Below, in pieces: positions 1 to 8,795 of a stretch of DNA of 64,000 nucleotides. The notes beneath the pieces were generated by a model. That model did not search any database, was not told where the DNA came from, and saw only the letters and a program-made list of their open reading frames with translations. The stretch spans positions 62,001 to 126,000 of the forward strand of contig CAVSDH010000005.1 of assembly GCA_963726765.1 (NCBI GenBank), read 5' to 3'. The stretch's first letter is position 1. Each line of letters starts with the position of its first letter. The position numbers and the translations under genes are program-made. The DNA is from CAIWHR01 sp963726765 (GTDB lineage: Bacteria; Pseudomonadota; Gammaproteobacteria; Burkholderiales; Casimicrobiaceae).

Positions 1-2
1 GC

Positions 3-845
3 AGCACGCGGCTCTACGAGCAGCTGGGCGATGCCCATGCGCTGACCACGATCGACCAGTGCCTTGCGCTCGTTCGCAGCGCCTCGGAAGGGCACAGCGG
101 GCGCCTCGTCAAGACGATAGGCGACGAAGCGATGGTCGTCTTTCCGACCGCGGACCAGGCCGTCAACGCGGCGGCGGAGATCCAGCTGCGGATGATCGAA
201 TTCGTCCGCGAGCGCAGCCTGCGGATCGCGTTTCGCATCGGCGTCCATTGCGGTGCTGCGATCGAGGCGCAGGGCGACGTCTTCGGCGACTCGGTCAACG
301 TGGCGGCGCGGATGGTCGCGCTCGCCAAGAGCGGCCAGGTCATTCTGACGGCGTCGACGGCCGAGGTCCTCTCGCCCGAGCTCCGCGGGAAGGTGCGCGA
401 AGTCGACGTGATGACGGTCAAGGGCAAGGAAAAGGACATCGCGATCATGGAGCTCATCTGGCTCGATTCGTCCGAGCTCACCACGCTGACCACGCGCCCG
501 AAGCTTCGCCCCGCGCGGCTGCAGCTGCTGCACGGCACGCGCGAGATCGACCTCGGGCCGGGTACCACCTCGCTGACCATCGGTCGCGACGCACAGAGCG
601 ACGTCGTGATCGCGGACCGGCTCGCGTCGCGCCAGCATGCGCGGATCGAGCGCCGACGCGACAAGTTCGTCGTCGTCGACCAGAGTTCCAACGGCACGTT
701 CGTGACCGTCGAGGGGGAAGCCGAGGTGCAGCTGCGGCGCGAGGAATTGATGCTGCGCGAAAGCGGGCACATCAGCTTCGGGCACCCGTACGCGACCGAT
801 CCCGTGGAAACGCTGGTGTTCAACTGCATCGCCGGCGACGCGTAA
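3..845 (+). CDS. Class III adenylate/guanylate cyclase with C-terminal FHA domain (5' partial)
   Basis: The frame is open from the first bases of the window, so the gene starts outside it. The visible part opens inside the cyclase catalytic domain (STRLYE, then KTIGDEAMVVF, both typical class III motifs) and continues through the dimer core (FGDSVNVAARM). After a short linker comes an FHA domain with the diagnostic GRD, SRQHA and SSNGTF motifs. FHA domains bind phosphothreonine, and a Ser/Thr kinase gene lies immediately downstream on the opposite strand, so the cyclase may be read or controlled by that kinase. Product is probably cAMP; the metal and base-specifying residues are partly outside the window, so cGMP cannot be excluded. 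Domain assignment is firm; the partnership is inference. Confidence 0.88.
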   Translation, partial: STRLYEQLGDAHALTTIDQCLALVRSASEGHSGRLVKTIGDEAMVVFPTADQAVNAAAEIQLRMIEFVRERSLRIAFRIGVHCGAAIEAQGDVFGDSVNVAARMVALAKSGQVILTASTAEVLSPELRGKVREVDVMTVKGKEKDIAIMELIWLDSSELTTLTTRPKLRPARLQLLHGTREIDLGPGTTSLTIGRDAQSDVVIADRLASRQHARIERRRDKFVVVDQSSNGTFVTVEGEAEVQLRREELMLRESGHISFGHPYATDPVETLVFNCIAGDA

Positions 846-889
846 CCGCAGCGCGCGCGGCGCGCGGAATACCGCGCACACCGCCGCCG

Positions 890-3284
890 TCAGGTCGTCA
901 GCTTGCGCAGCGTCGCCGGATCCTTGATCACGCTCTTCTGGCGGCTCGGCGGGGCACCGTAGAGCCCGGCCGGTGGATTCGACTCGAATCGCGAGAGGAT
1001 CGCCGCATCGTTGCACTTCCTGTCGAAAGCGACGGCCACGGTCTCACCGCTCGTCGCGCCCAGCGCAAAGCATGCCTGCCCGAGCATCGCGTTGAGCGGC
1101 TTCAGAACGCCGCTCGCGACCACGTCGCCCGCGCTGCCGCTGCCCGAAAGCTGCAGTGCGTAGATGCGCGGCTTCGCGGGCGTTCCCGGCGTGACCGCAA
1201 GAACGCTCGGCAGCCCGATCAGCTCGCGGGACAGCGCCTCTTCCGCGGCTGCATCCGGCATGCCGTCCACGCTCAGGGTGACCTTCTGACTTGCCACGTT
1301 GCCGTGCTGCAGGAAGAAATCACGCGAGAATTCGTCGGCGATCCTGGCGCCGATCGCCTTCAGCGCCTCCTCCTCGCTCGCCCAACTGCCGACGCCCTGC
1401 GGCAGCGTCGTGTTGAAGTAGATCTCCTCGCCCGTTGCGAGATCGACGCACTTCACCGTCCACGACGTCAGGGTGTACTTCGTCACCGGCAGGCCCGACG
1501 CCTCGAGGCGGACGGACATCTTCTTGATCTTTGCCTCGCCGCGCACGGCGAAATCGGCGCGCTGATTGCCGTCGGTGCCGCCTTCCACCCACGTGCGAAA
1601 CCCGAACGTCTTGATACGTTCCTTCAGGATGTTTTCCGCCACCGGCGAAATCTGCGGCGGCGCGTCGGGCTGTTCCGAGTCGCGCACGGTCACCTGCACG
1701 GACACCTTGGGATCGCCGTTCGCGCGAATCATTTCGATTCGCTCGTCGCGCGTCATCTGATTGAGCGATTTCTGCAGCGCCTTGACGTTGACGACTGCCT
1801 CGGTGGTGACCGACATCAGTCCGTCCTTGCCCAGACGCGGCGCGCTTTCGTGCACGATGGCCTTGATGTAGTTGCTGCTGTTCGCCAGCAGCCGATCCTT
1901 CAGCAGGTCGTAATTCTTGTCGAGCGACTTGGCGTCGAGCAGGAGGCCAAGCGCCTTGGAGACGACCTGGCTCTTGGCGTCGGCGCGGGCTTCTTCCTGC
2001 TGCAGGTTCTTGTCGCCCTTGTACCGCGGATCGGTGGGATCGATCAGCCCGACCGCCGAGATCCTTGAGCGTGCCGGCGTCGGCATTGGCGGTCACGGCG
2101 GCCGACGCCTGCGCGGTGGCGGGGGGCGCCTGCGCGACCGACGGTGCGGTCGTGGCGGGGGCCTGCGCCGTGCTCGTCACGGCGGTCCCGAACCGTTGAT
2201 AGGCGAACCACCCGCCTACCCCCAGTGCGACGACGACGGCGGCGACGACGAGGGTCGTCGCAGAAGGACGCGCAGGGGCGCCTCCCGGCGCGGTCTTGGC
2301 GGGCGCAGGCGGCGCGGAAGGCGCCGCAGGCGTCGACGGGGCCGCGGGGGCCGGTGAAGGCACCGTGCCCGTCGCGGCAGCCGCCTTCATCGCCGCCGCG
2401 TCGAACGGCACGATGACGGTCGCATCTGCGCTGCCCGCAAGCGCCGCTGCGGCAGCCGACTTCGACGTCGAGACCGCGGCGTTTGCCGCGTCGGAGAATT
2501 CCTGCGCCGTCTGATAGCGCTCGTCCGCGTTCTTGGCGAGCGCCTTGCGCACGACGGCGTCCATCACCGGCAGCACCTGGATGTTGATCGACGACGGCGG
2601 CAGCGGATCTTCCTTCAGCACCTTCTGCATGGTCGTCGTGGCTGAACCGGAGAACGGCCGCTCGCCGGTGAGGAACTGGTAGAGGATGACGCCGGCGGAG
2701 AACAGGTCCGACCGTCCGTCCACGGGCAGCCCCATGATCTGCTCGGGCGACATGTAGCTCGGCGTCCCCAGCACCGATCCCACCTGCGTGAGGTTCGACG
2801 CCTCGATGTGGGCGATGCCGAAGTCGCCGACCTTCACCGAGCCGTCGTCCAGCAGGAAGATGTTCGCGGGCTTGATGTCGCGGTGGATCACGCCCTGGCG
2901 ATGAGAGTAGTCGAGCGCGCCCAGTATCTGCGTCATGATCCGCACGACATCCGGAATCCGGAAGCGCTCGTTCGCCTCGAAGCACGCCTTCAGCTCGCGT
3001 CCCTTGACGAATTCCATCGCGATGTACCAGACACCGGCTTCCTCGCCGAAATCGTAGATCGACACGATGTTCGGATGGTTGAGCCGGCCCGCGGCCTGCG
3101 CCTCGCGCCGGAAACGGTTGACGATTTCGACCGAATCCTCGCCCGAGAGCTGGTCCTGGCGGATCGTCTTCAGCGCGACGACGCGCTTGATCATCGGATC
3201 GTAGGCCTCGTAGACGACGCCCATCGCGCCGCGCCCGATCTCGCGCCGGATCTCGTATTTGCCGATATGGTCGATGTCTGGCAT
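890..3284 (-). CDS. Membrane-anchored Ser/Thr protein kinase with periplasmic domain (one apparent frameshift)
   Basis: The 5' part encodes a Hanks-type kinase: glycine loop GRGAMGVVYEA, catalytic HRDIKPAN, DFG, and APE-like SPEQ. It is followed by an Ala/Pro-rich linker and one transmembrane segment near residues 345-362. At about 2045-2085 the meaningful frame jumps by +1: the kinase frame becomes Arg-rich nonsense running to 1320, while the other frame (formally 890..2086, lacking its own signal peptide) carries an ordinary-looking extracytoplasmic domain of about 390 residues. The span is 3n+1 bases, as expected for one extra base; repaired length is about 797 residues. A ggcggggag ribosome site precedes the ATG. 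The gene is downstream of a CsgG-like gene and a secreted-protein gene on the same strand. Two separate proteins are possible but less likely. Confidence 0.8.
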
Positions 3285-3309
3285 GCGTCGCTCCCCGCCC
3301 TGAAACAGC

Positions 3310-3332
3310 GACGCCGGCGACAGGCCGGCGTC
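3310..3332 (-). terminator. Hairpin between csgG-like gene and kinase gene
   Basis: A 9-bp perfect stem (gacgccggc / gccggcgtc) with a 5-base loop lies in the 120-bp gap between the stop of the CsgG-like gene and the kinase start. There is no good T-tract on the minus strand, so it may only attenuate transcription. Confidence 0.4.
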
Positions 3333-3404
3333 TCTTACCTAGCTGCCGATCTTGCTCAAGTTGCCGGTTTCCGCGAGCCCTGTCCCAGCCCGCCGCTCTC
3401 GCGG

Positions 3405-4241
3405 CTACTTGTACTTCGCGTCGATTTCCCAGACCGATTTCTGCACGAGCCGCTGGACCATCGTGTCCAGCGACACGCCCCCCTGCTGCGACTGGTGGAC
3501 GCCGAGCGCGCCCGAAGACGTCGCGCCGATCTCCATCTTTTCCTCGGTGTAGCCGGTCGCGACCTGCTCGGTGGTTTCCGCGTTGATGATCTTGTAGCGC
3601 ATGCCGATGACCCAGACGCTTGTCGCTTCATCCGAGTGCACGGATCCGACGGCGGTGCCGCCCACCGCGCCCGCCGCTGCGCCGCCCCGCGAGCCGGAAA
3701 AGGCGCCCAGCAGGCCCGCCATTTGCCCAAGCGTCCGCCCGTCGAAGCCGGACTGCGCCGAGGCGACCTGCTCGGTCTTCAGGATATCGAACTTGACGAC
3801 GTACTTGGTCGTCTTGAGCTTGCCCATCTTCAGGAACTTGCGCGCCTGGTCCGGATCGCCGAGGTTGTAGGCGAGCTCGAATTCCTTGAGCAGCGGTCCC
3901 AGGTTCGAACGCTCGAGCACGCCGAAATTCGCGCTGCTCAACTCGATCTCGCCGAAATCCGCAATGTTGTTCGACGTGAACTTCTGCAGGAACGTCGCAT
4001 TGTTGCTCTTGATTTCGCCGGGGATCACGATCACCGCCGGCCCCTTCTTGCCGGCATTGGTGTAGGTGACGGGCTGATAGATGGTCTGATCCGCCGCGGC
4101 ATTGGCCTTCTGCGACGTTTCCTTGCCGGCCGTTGGCGACGGATTGCCGAAAGTCGGCTGCGCAGACGCGATCGGCGCGGCGGCCAGTACCGCCGCAACG
4201 AGCAGGCATCGGGACGTGGCGAAGATTTCGCGTGGGTGCAT
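3405..4241 (-). CDS. CsgG/HfaB-like secreted protein
   Basis: About 278 residues. The ATG at 4241 is chosen over the longer frame because it has a ggagga ribosome site just upstream and opens a clear signal peptide (hydrophobic VAAVLAAAPIASA). The body matches the CsgG/HfaB family: VIPGEIKSNN, NNIADFGEIEL, NFGVLERS and a Gly/Ala-rich hydrophobic stretch, then GTAVGSV and a C-terminal helix with LDTMVQRLVQ. CsgG forms an outer-membrane secretion pore for curli, but true CsgG is a lipoprotein; here the signal peptide ends without a lipobox cysteine and no curli subunit genes are nearby. A role as an envelope assembly or secretion component is therefore only a guess. It is co-oriented with the upstream secreted protein and the downstream kinase. 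Confidence 0.8.
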   Translation of the reverse strand: MHPREIFATSRCLLVAAVLAAAPIASAQPTFGNPSPTAGKETSQKANAAADQTIYQPVTYTNAGKKGPAVIVIPGEIKSNNATFLQKFTSNNIADFGEIELSSANFGVLERSNLGPLLKEFELAYNLGDPDQARKFLKMGKLKTTKYVVKFDILKTEQVASAQSGFDGRTLGQMAGLLGAFSGSRGGAAAGAVGGTAVGSVHSDEATSVWVIGMRYKIINAETTEQVATGYTEEKMEIGATSSGALGVHQSQQGGVSLDTMVQRLVQKSVWEIDAKYK

Positions 4242-4291
4242 GAAGAGCTCCTCCGAGTACGACATCATTCCAGTGGGCGAGTCCGAAACCG

Positions 4292-4975
4292 TCACTGCTT
4301 GGCCGGATTCTTTGCCGGTGCCGTCTTCCGGCAATAGTCCTCGTAGAGCGTCGCGACGACCTCGTCCGCCTGTTCGTTGACGAGCGTCAGCGCCATCCGC
4401 GCGACGTCCGCTCCGGCATACGACGCCGAGTGCGCTTCGGTTTCTGAAATGATCCGGCCGTTGCCCGAAAGCGTGAACTGCATGTTAACCGCGACCTGGT
4501 TGACGTTCATCATCGGGTTCTTGGTAGCTTGCGACGAGATCAGGCCGCGCAGCACGAAGCTCGCGCCGAGGCGCTTCGCGGCGCTCAGCATCGCCTCCTG
4601 GTCGTTCCTGAGATAGGCGTCGACCTCGGCCTGCGCGATCTGCCGGCGAATTTCCTCCGGCGTGTAGGTCTTGAGGCCGAGTACGCGCAGGCGGTTGTTG
4701 ATGGCGTCGAAATGCGGACCGTAGTTCTGCTGCTGCGACGCAATGTAGCCGTTGGACTGGCGCTCGCCGATCAGCACCATGATCTTCCGATCCTTGATCG
4801 CGGCCCGGCAGGGCGTGGACAGCTGCTGCCGGATGCGATCCTCCTTCGCCTGCTGCTCCTGGCGGTCCGCGTCGTCCTGCTGCGAGAACTTGAATCCCTG
4901 CTGCTGGGCAAGCGCCGGCGCCGACGAGAGGAGCGCCGACAGCACGACGGCCAGAAGGAGGCGCATGGGTGGCAT
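4292..4975 (-). CDS. Secreted protein of unknown function, first gene of kinase/CsgG-like cluster
   Basis: 227 residues with a standard signal peptide (RLLLAVVLSALLSSAPALAQ). The mature part begins Gln-rich and charged, contains KIMVLIGERQSNG and two well-spaced cysteines (STPCRAA and YEDYCRK) that could form a disulphide. The ATG at 4964-4966 is a possible alternative start three codons in. The protein resembles the accessory proteins found with CsgG-like proteins in general layout (short alpha/beta domain with a predicted-outer-surface beta sheet), but I do not recognise a named family. It begins the minus-strand run that continues into the CsgG-like gene (50 bp gap) and the kinase gene, so a joint envelope function is likely. 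Confidence 0.72.
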   Translation of the reverse strand: MPPMRLLLAVVLSALLSSAPALAQQQGFKFSQQDDADRQEQQAKEDRIRQQLSTPCRAAIKDRKIMVLIGERQSNGYIASQQQNYGPHFDAINNRLRVLGLKTYTPEEIRRQIAQAEVDAYLRNDQEAMLSAAKRLGASFVLRGLISSQATKNPMMNVNQVAVNMQFTLSGNGRIISETEAHSASYAGADVARMALTLVNEQADEVVATLYEDYCRKTAPAKNPAKQ

Positions 4976-5431
4976 AGGGCGGAAAGTAGCCGTCGAAACG
5001 GGGTGAAAGGTGACGCAGGGAAGGTTAGCCTAACAGGCAGCGGAAATCCATACGGAATATTCGGCATTCCGCGGCCGCGGCGCGGGGGAATTGTGGGCGA
5101 CAAGGCGAATGCCACGGCCGTGGGCGCGTTCCGTGCAAGGATTCATCCGATATCCAGGGGTTTCCCTTGTTCCGGCGGCCATTGTCGCATTGCACGCACG
5201 AACAACCGCGCGATCGACGATCGCTCGGGCACGCTCGGCCGGAGGCTTGCTCGCGACCAGGCGACAGAACGTTCACTACGGCCGATGAACGCACGCTCCG
5301 CATGCTGAGTCGTCACGGCGGAATGCGTGGTCAGAAGATAGAATCCGGGACGTCAACGCGCGGAACCCGACGCGCGTTGTCGGGTCTGTATGTCCGTCAA
5401 GCGGCATTGCACGCGTCGACCGGAGCCCTCC
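4976..5431. other. 456-bp divergent intergenic region
   Basis: Separates the minus-strand secreted-protein gene from the plus-strand crystallin-domain gene. Contains a small palindrome gttagcctaac at 5024-5034 and a less GC-rich patch around 5045-5070 (ggaatattcggcattcc). Short frames here have no ribosome sites or family resemblance. Promoters for both neighbours must lie here but I cannot place them. Confidence 0.5.
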
Positions 5432-6238
5432 ATGAAAAGAGCCTCGCTTGCCATCCTCGGATTTCTCGCGGTCCAACTCGCCCCGGACGCGTTCGCGCAG
5501 GTGACGTTCTACGAGCAGGAAGGGTTTCGCGGCCGCGCATTCGCCTCGGACAGACAGGTCGACAACCTCGACGGCACCGGGTTCAACGACCGCGCCTCGT
5601 CGGCGATCGTCGAGCGCGGGGATTGGCAGGTGTGCGAGGACGCCTATTTTCGAGGGCGCTGCATCGTCCTTGTTCCCGGTCAATATCCGTCGCTGGGTAC
5701 GATGGCGCTCAACAACCGGATCTCGTCGCTGCGTCCCGTGCGAAACCACCCGGATTACGTCTACGCCCCGCCGCCGCCGCCGCCCGTCCCGCCGCCGTAC
5801 CCGTACTATCCCCGTCACGGCGAACCGCTGTACACGGCGAACGTGGTCGCCGTCCGCGCCGTCCTTGGACCTCCTGAACAGCGCTGCTGGGTCGAACAGC
5901 AGCAGGTTGTGACCGGTGGCGGCCCCAATGTTCCGGGAGCGATCATCGGCGGCGTTCTCGGTGGCGTACTCGGGCACCAGATCGGCAGCGGCCGCGGCAA
6001 CGACGTCGCGACTGCAGTCGGCGCCGTCACGGGCGCCGCGGTCGGGGCCAATGTCAACCGTGGAGGGCAGCAGGTCGCCACTCAGGACGTGCAGCGCTGC
6101 GCAGCGGTTCCCGGGTCGGGGCAGCCGACGTACTGGGACGTGACTTACGTATTCCGCGGAGTGACCCATCGGGCGCAGCTCGCCTTCGCGCCGGGCGCGA
6201 CGATCACGGTGAACGGGCTGGGCGAGCCGCGAGTCTGA
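5432..6238 (+). CDS. Secreted beta/gamma-crystallin domain protein with glycine-zipper tail
   Basis: About 268 residues from the ATG at 5432, which opens a signal peptide (RASLAILGFLAVQLAPDAFAQ) after a ggag site; the upstream in-frame start gives an Arg-rich extension and is rejected. Residues 22-105 form a beta/gamma-crystallin unit (VTFYEQEGFRGR, then YFRGRCIVLVPGQYPSL, LNNRISSLRP). A proline/tyrosine-rich linker follows, then a glycine-zipper 2TM (17-kDa antigen-like) segment (IIGGVLGGVLGHQIGSG, GAVTGAAVGANV), and a conserved cysteine-containing beta tail. Crystallin units often bind calcium; glycine zippers insert in or line the outer membrane. A stress-related envelope protein is plausible. 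Confidence 0.82.
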   Translation: MKRASLAILGFLAVQLAPDAFAQVTFYEQEGFRGRAFASDRQVDNLDGTGFNDRASSAIVERGDWQVCEDAYFRGRCIVLVPGQYPSLGTMALNNRISSLRPVRNHPDYVYAPPPPPPVPPPYPYYPRHGEPLYTANVVAVRAVLGPPEQRCWVEQQQVVTGGGPNVPGAIIGGVLGGVLGHQIGSGRGNDVATAVGAVTGAAVGANVNRGGQQVATQDVQRCAAVPGSGQPTYWDVTYVFRGVTHRAQLAFAPGATITVNGLGEPRV

Positions 6239-6277
6239 CGTCGGGCCACGCCCGACCGGCGTACCGGACGGTGCTGA

Positions 6278-8662
6278 TTGCCTGCCGCTGTTGACGGCGA
6301 AACGCGGACGCTTGCGTCCACGGACCTCCCCGGGGCGACCGAACGAAAGGTGGCATGCTCCTTGCACACCTGCCGTTACCCAGCGTCGTTCGGGGATTCG
6401 GGCACGCGCATGCGCGGGGTCGGGGTTTCGGAACATGGCTCGACCGGGGCCATCCGCCGGGCAACGAACCTCCTACACATTCATGCACACCGATACCGCC
6501 CAGCCCGCGACCGCCGGCGGTGCGCCGCACGACGCACCCGCGGGCTCTTCGCGCGGTTCGCGTGGCAGGCGGCGATCGTGGTCGCGCTGGTCCACGCGGG
6601 TCTGCTGGCGCTCCTCGTCGTCGGCTGGCTGACAGCGCCCGCCTACGCGGTTGCGGCAATCGCGCTGTCGAGCACGGCGGTCGGGCTTCTGGCGCGGCCG
6701 CTCTCGCGCCTCCTGCGCAACCTGCGCGTCGTCATGCGCCAGTTCGAGGCAGGCGCCACGGACGACGAAGCGCCTTCCGCGGCCGCGCCCGGATCCTCCT
6801 CGGACCTCGCCGATCGGCTGGAGCGTCTGCACTACCGGACGCTGACCCGCGTGAAGAAACTGAAAACTGCGCGCAAGGCCGCCGAGCATGCGAGCCGGGA
6901 GAAGCAGAGAATCGCGTGGCACCTCAACCGCGCGCAGCGCATTTCGCGCGTCGGCAGCTGGGAGTGGGAGCGCGCCGTCAATCGCGTCGTCTGCTCTGCC
7001 GAGGTCTATCGAATGCTGGGCATCGATCCGCTGGAAGTCTCGCTCACGCCCTCGCGGCTCATCCGGCTTGTTCACCATGACGACCGCCGCGCGCTCCGCC
7101 GGTGGGTGATCCGCCTCGCGCGCGGCAAGACGGCCAGCGGCCTCGATTTGCGGATTCAGGGACAGGAGGGCGAGTACCTCCAGGTGCGCATGCTGGGCGA
7201 GACCCTGGTCCCCACCCATGGCGGCGCATCGGGCGTCGTAGGAACGATCCAGGATGCCTCGGAACATGCCCGGGCGATCCATGAGATCCACAAGCTCGCC
7301 TACTACGACGTGCTGACCGAGCTCCCCAACCGCTCGCGCTTTCACGAGAAGCTGGCCGAAGCGCTCGACTTCGCGTGCCGCAACTCGAAGTCGTTTGCGA
7401 TCATGTTTCTCGATCTCGACCAGTTCAAGCGGATCAACGACACGCTCGGCCACGCCATCGGCGACGAGCTGCTTCGGGTGGTGGCACAGCGACTCACGAG
7501 GGTTCTGCGTCTCGAGGGCGGCGGCGAGCCGCTGCGCGGGAAGTCGCCGGAGCGTGACGTCTGCCGCCAGGGCGGCGACGAATTCGTCGTGCTGCTGAAC
7601 GGCGTGGACACCGAAGAACAGGCGGCGCGCGCGGCGCGTCGCGTCGTCGAAACGCTCGCGCAGCCGGTCATGCTGGCAGGGCAGGAGGTGTTCGTGTCGG
7701 CGTCGATCGGCATCGTGCTGTACCCGCGCGACGGCGGCGATCTCGACACGCTCCTCAAGAACGCCGACGTCGCGATGTACCACGCCAAGTCCGAGGGACG
7801 CAATCGATATGCGTTCTACCGGGAGTCGATGCGCGAGGCCACGGCCCGCCGTCTTTCGCTCGAGAACGAACTTCGGCGAGCCATCGAGGCGGAGCAGTTC
7901 GTCCTTCATTACCAGCCTCAGATCGATACTCGGACGGGGGCGATCGTCGGTGTCGAGGCGCTGGTGCGCTGGAATCATCCGACGCAGGGCTTCATCGGAC
8001 CGGAGAAGTTCATCACGATCGCCGAGGAGGCGGGGCTCATCATGGCGATCTGGGAGTGGGTGTTCGTCTCCGCCCTGATCCAGCACAACTCCTGGATCCA
8101 GGACGGGCTTCCGCCAGTCGTCATCGGCGTCAACATGTCGAGCGTGCAGTTCACCGACATCGCGCTGGCGGCACGCGTGGAGGAGATCGCCGAGGTCGTC
8201 GGCGTGCCGCTCGACTGCATCGAACTCGAGGTCACCGAATCGGCGCTGATGCGCGATTTCGACGGGGCGCTCGCCACGCTGGAGAAGCTGCACGCCATGG
8301 GCGTCAAGATCGCCATCGACGATTTCGGCACCGGCTATTCGTCGCTGTCGTACCTGCGGCGGCTGCCGCTGCACAAGCTCAAGCTCGACATCTCGTTCGT
8401 CCGCGACGCCGTCGAGAGCGCGGAAGCCGCTGCGATCACCCGCGCGATCATCGCGATGGCGAACAGCCTCAACCTGGAGATCGTCGCGGAGGGCGTCGAG
8501 ACGCAGGTGCAGGCCGACTTCCTGGCCGACAGCGGCTGTACCACCATGCAGGGCTACCTGCTGAGCCGTCCGTTGACCGCAAAGGCGATGACCGAGCTCC
8601 TGCGAGGCGGCCGCGTTTCTGCGGGCGGCAGGAACGGTTTACGGGAACTGGAACTCGAGTAG
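6278..8662 (+). CDS. Membrane-bound PAS-GGDEF-EAL cyclic-di-GMP enzyme
   Basis: Two hydrophobic segments (VALVHAGLLALLVVGW and AYAVAAIALSSTAVGLL) are followed by a coiled linker, a PAS_3-like domain (RVGSWEWE ... VHHDDR), a GGDEF domain with intact GGDEF in the A-site (RQGGDEFVVLL), and an EAL domain with intact EAL (GVEALVRW), NMSSVQF, ELEVTES, IAIDDFGTGYSSL. Both diguanylate cyclase and phosphodiesterase activities are possible; the linked PAS domain probably decides which. The start is uncertain: 6278 is a TTG, the first in-frame ATG is at 6410, and the residues before the first membrane segment are Arg-rich. An ATG in another frame at 6483 gives a more natural N-terminus, so one more extra base near 6540 is possible. 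Confidence 0.88.
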   Translation: MPAAVDGETRTLASTDLPGATERKVACSLHTCRYPASFGDSGTRMRGVGVSEHGSTGAIRRATNLLHIHAHRYRPARDRRRCAARRTRGLFARFAWQAAIVVALVHAGLLALLVVGWLTAPAYAVAAIALSSTAVGLLARPLSRLLRNLRVVMRQFEAGATDDEAPSAAAPGSSSDLADRLERLHYRTLTRVKKLKTARKAAEHASREKQRIAWHLNRAQRISRVGSWEWERAVNRVVCSAEVYRMLGIDPLEVSLTPSRLIRLVHHDDRRALRRWVIRLARGKTASGLDLRIQGQEGEYLQVRMLGETLVPTHGGASGVVGTIQDASEHARAIHEIHKLAYYDVLTELPNRSRFHEKLAEALDFACRNSKSFAIMFLDLDQFKRINDTLGHAIGDELLRVVAQRLTRVLRLEGGGEPLRGKSPERDVCRQGGDEFVVLLNGVDTEEQAARAARRVVETLAQPVMLAGQEVFVSASIGIVLYPRDGGDLDTLLKNADVAMYHAKSEGRNRYAFYRESMREATARRLSLENELRRAIEAEQFVLHYQPQIDTRTGAIVGVEALVRWNHPTQGFIGPEKFITIAEEAGLIMAIWEWVFVSALIQHNSWIQDGLPPVVIGVNMSSVQFTDIALAARVEEIAEVVGVPLDCIELEVTESALMRDFDGALATLEKLHAMGVKIAIDDFGTGYSSLSYLRRLPLHKLKLDISFVRDAVESAEAAAITRAIIAMANSLNLEIVAEGVETQVQADFLADSGCTTMQGYLLSRPLTAKAMTELLRGGRVSAGGRNGLRELELE

Positions 8663-8795
8663 ACCGACAATCGTCCGGCGGCCGCCTCGGCGCGCTGTCG
8701 AAAGGGCACCGGCTTCGATCGCGCAGCCGCCGTCGCGTTTCCTGTAGAATCCGCCGGTTCAGCCGGCCGCAGGGCCCGGCGTCCTGGGGTGTGTC

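Noticed and set aside
59..2068. 669-residue plus-strand frame over the cyclase and kinase region
   Set aside because: Arg-rich, low-complexity antisense shadow of the cyclase and kinase frames; no ribosome site or family resemblance.
890..2086. Separate gene for the kinase's periplasmic domain
   Set aside because: Its own N-terminus has no signal peptide or ribosome site; it makes sense only as the continuation of the kinase after its membrane segment.
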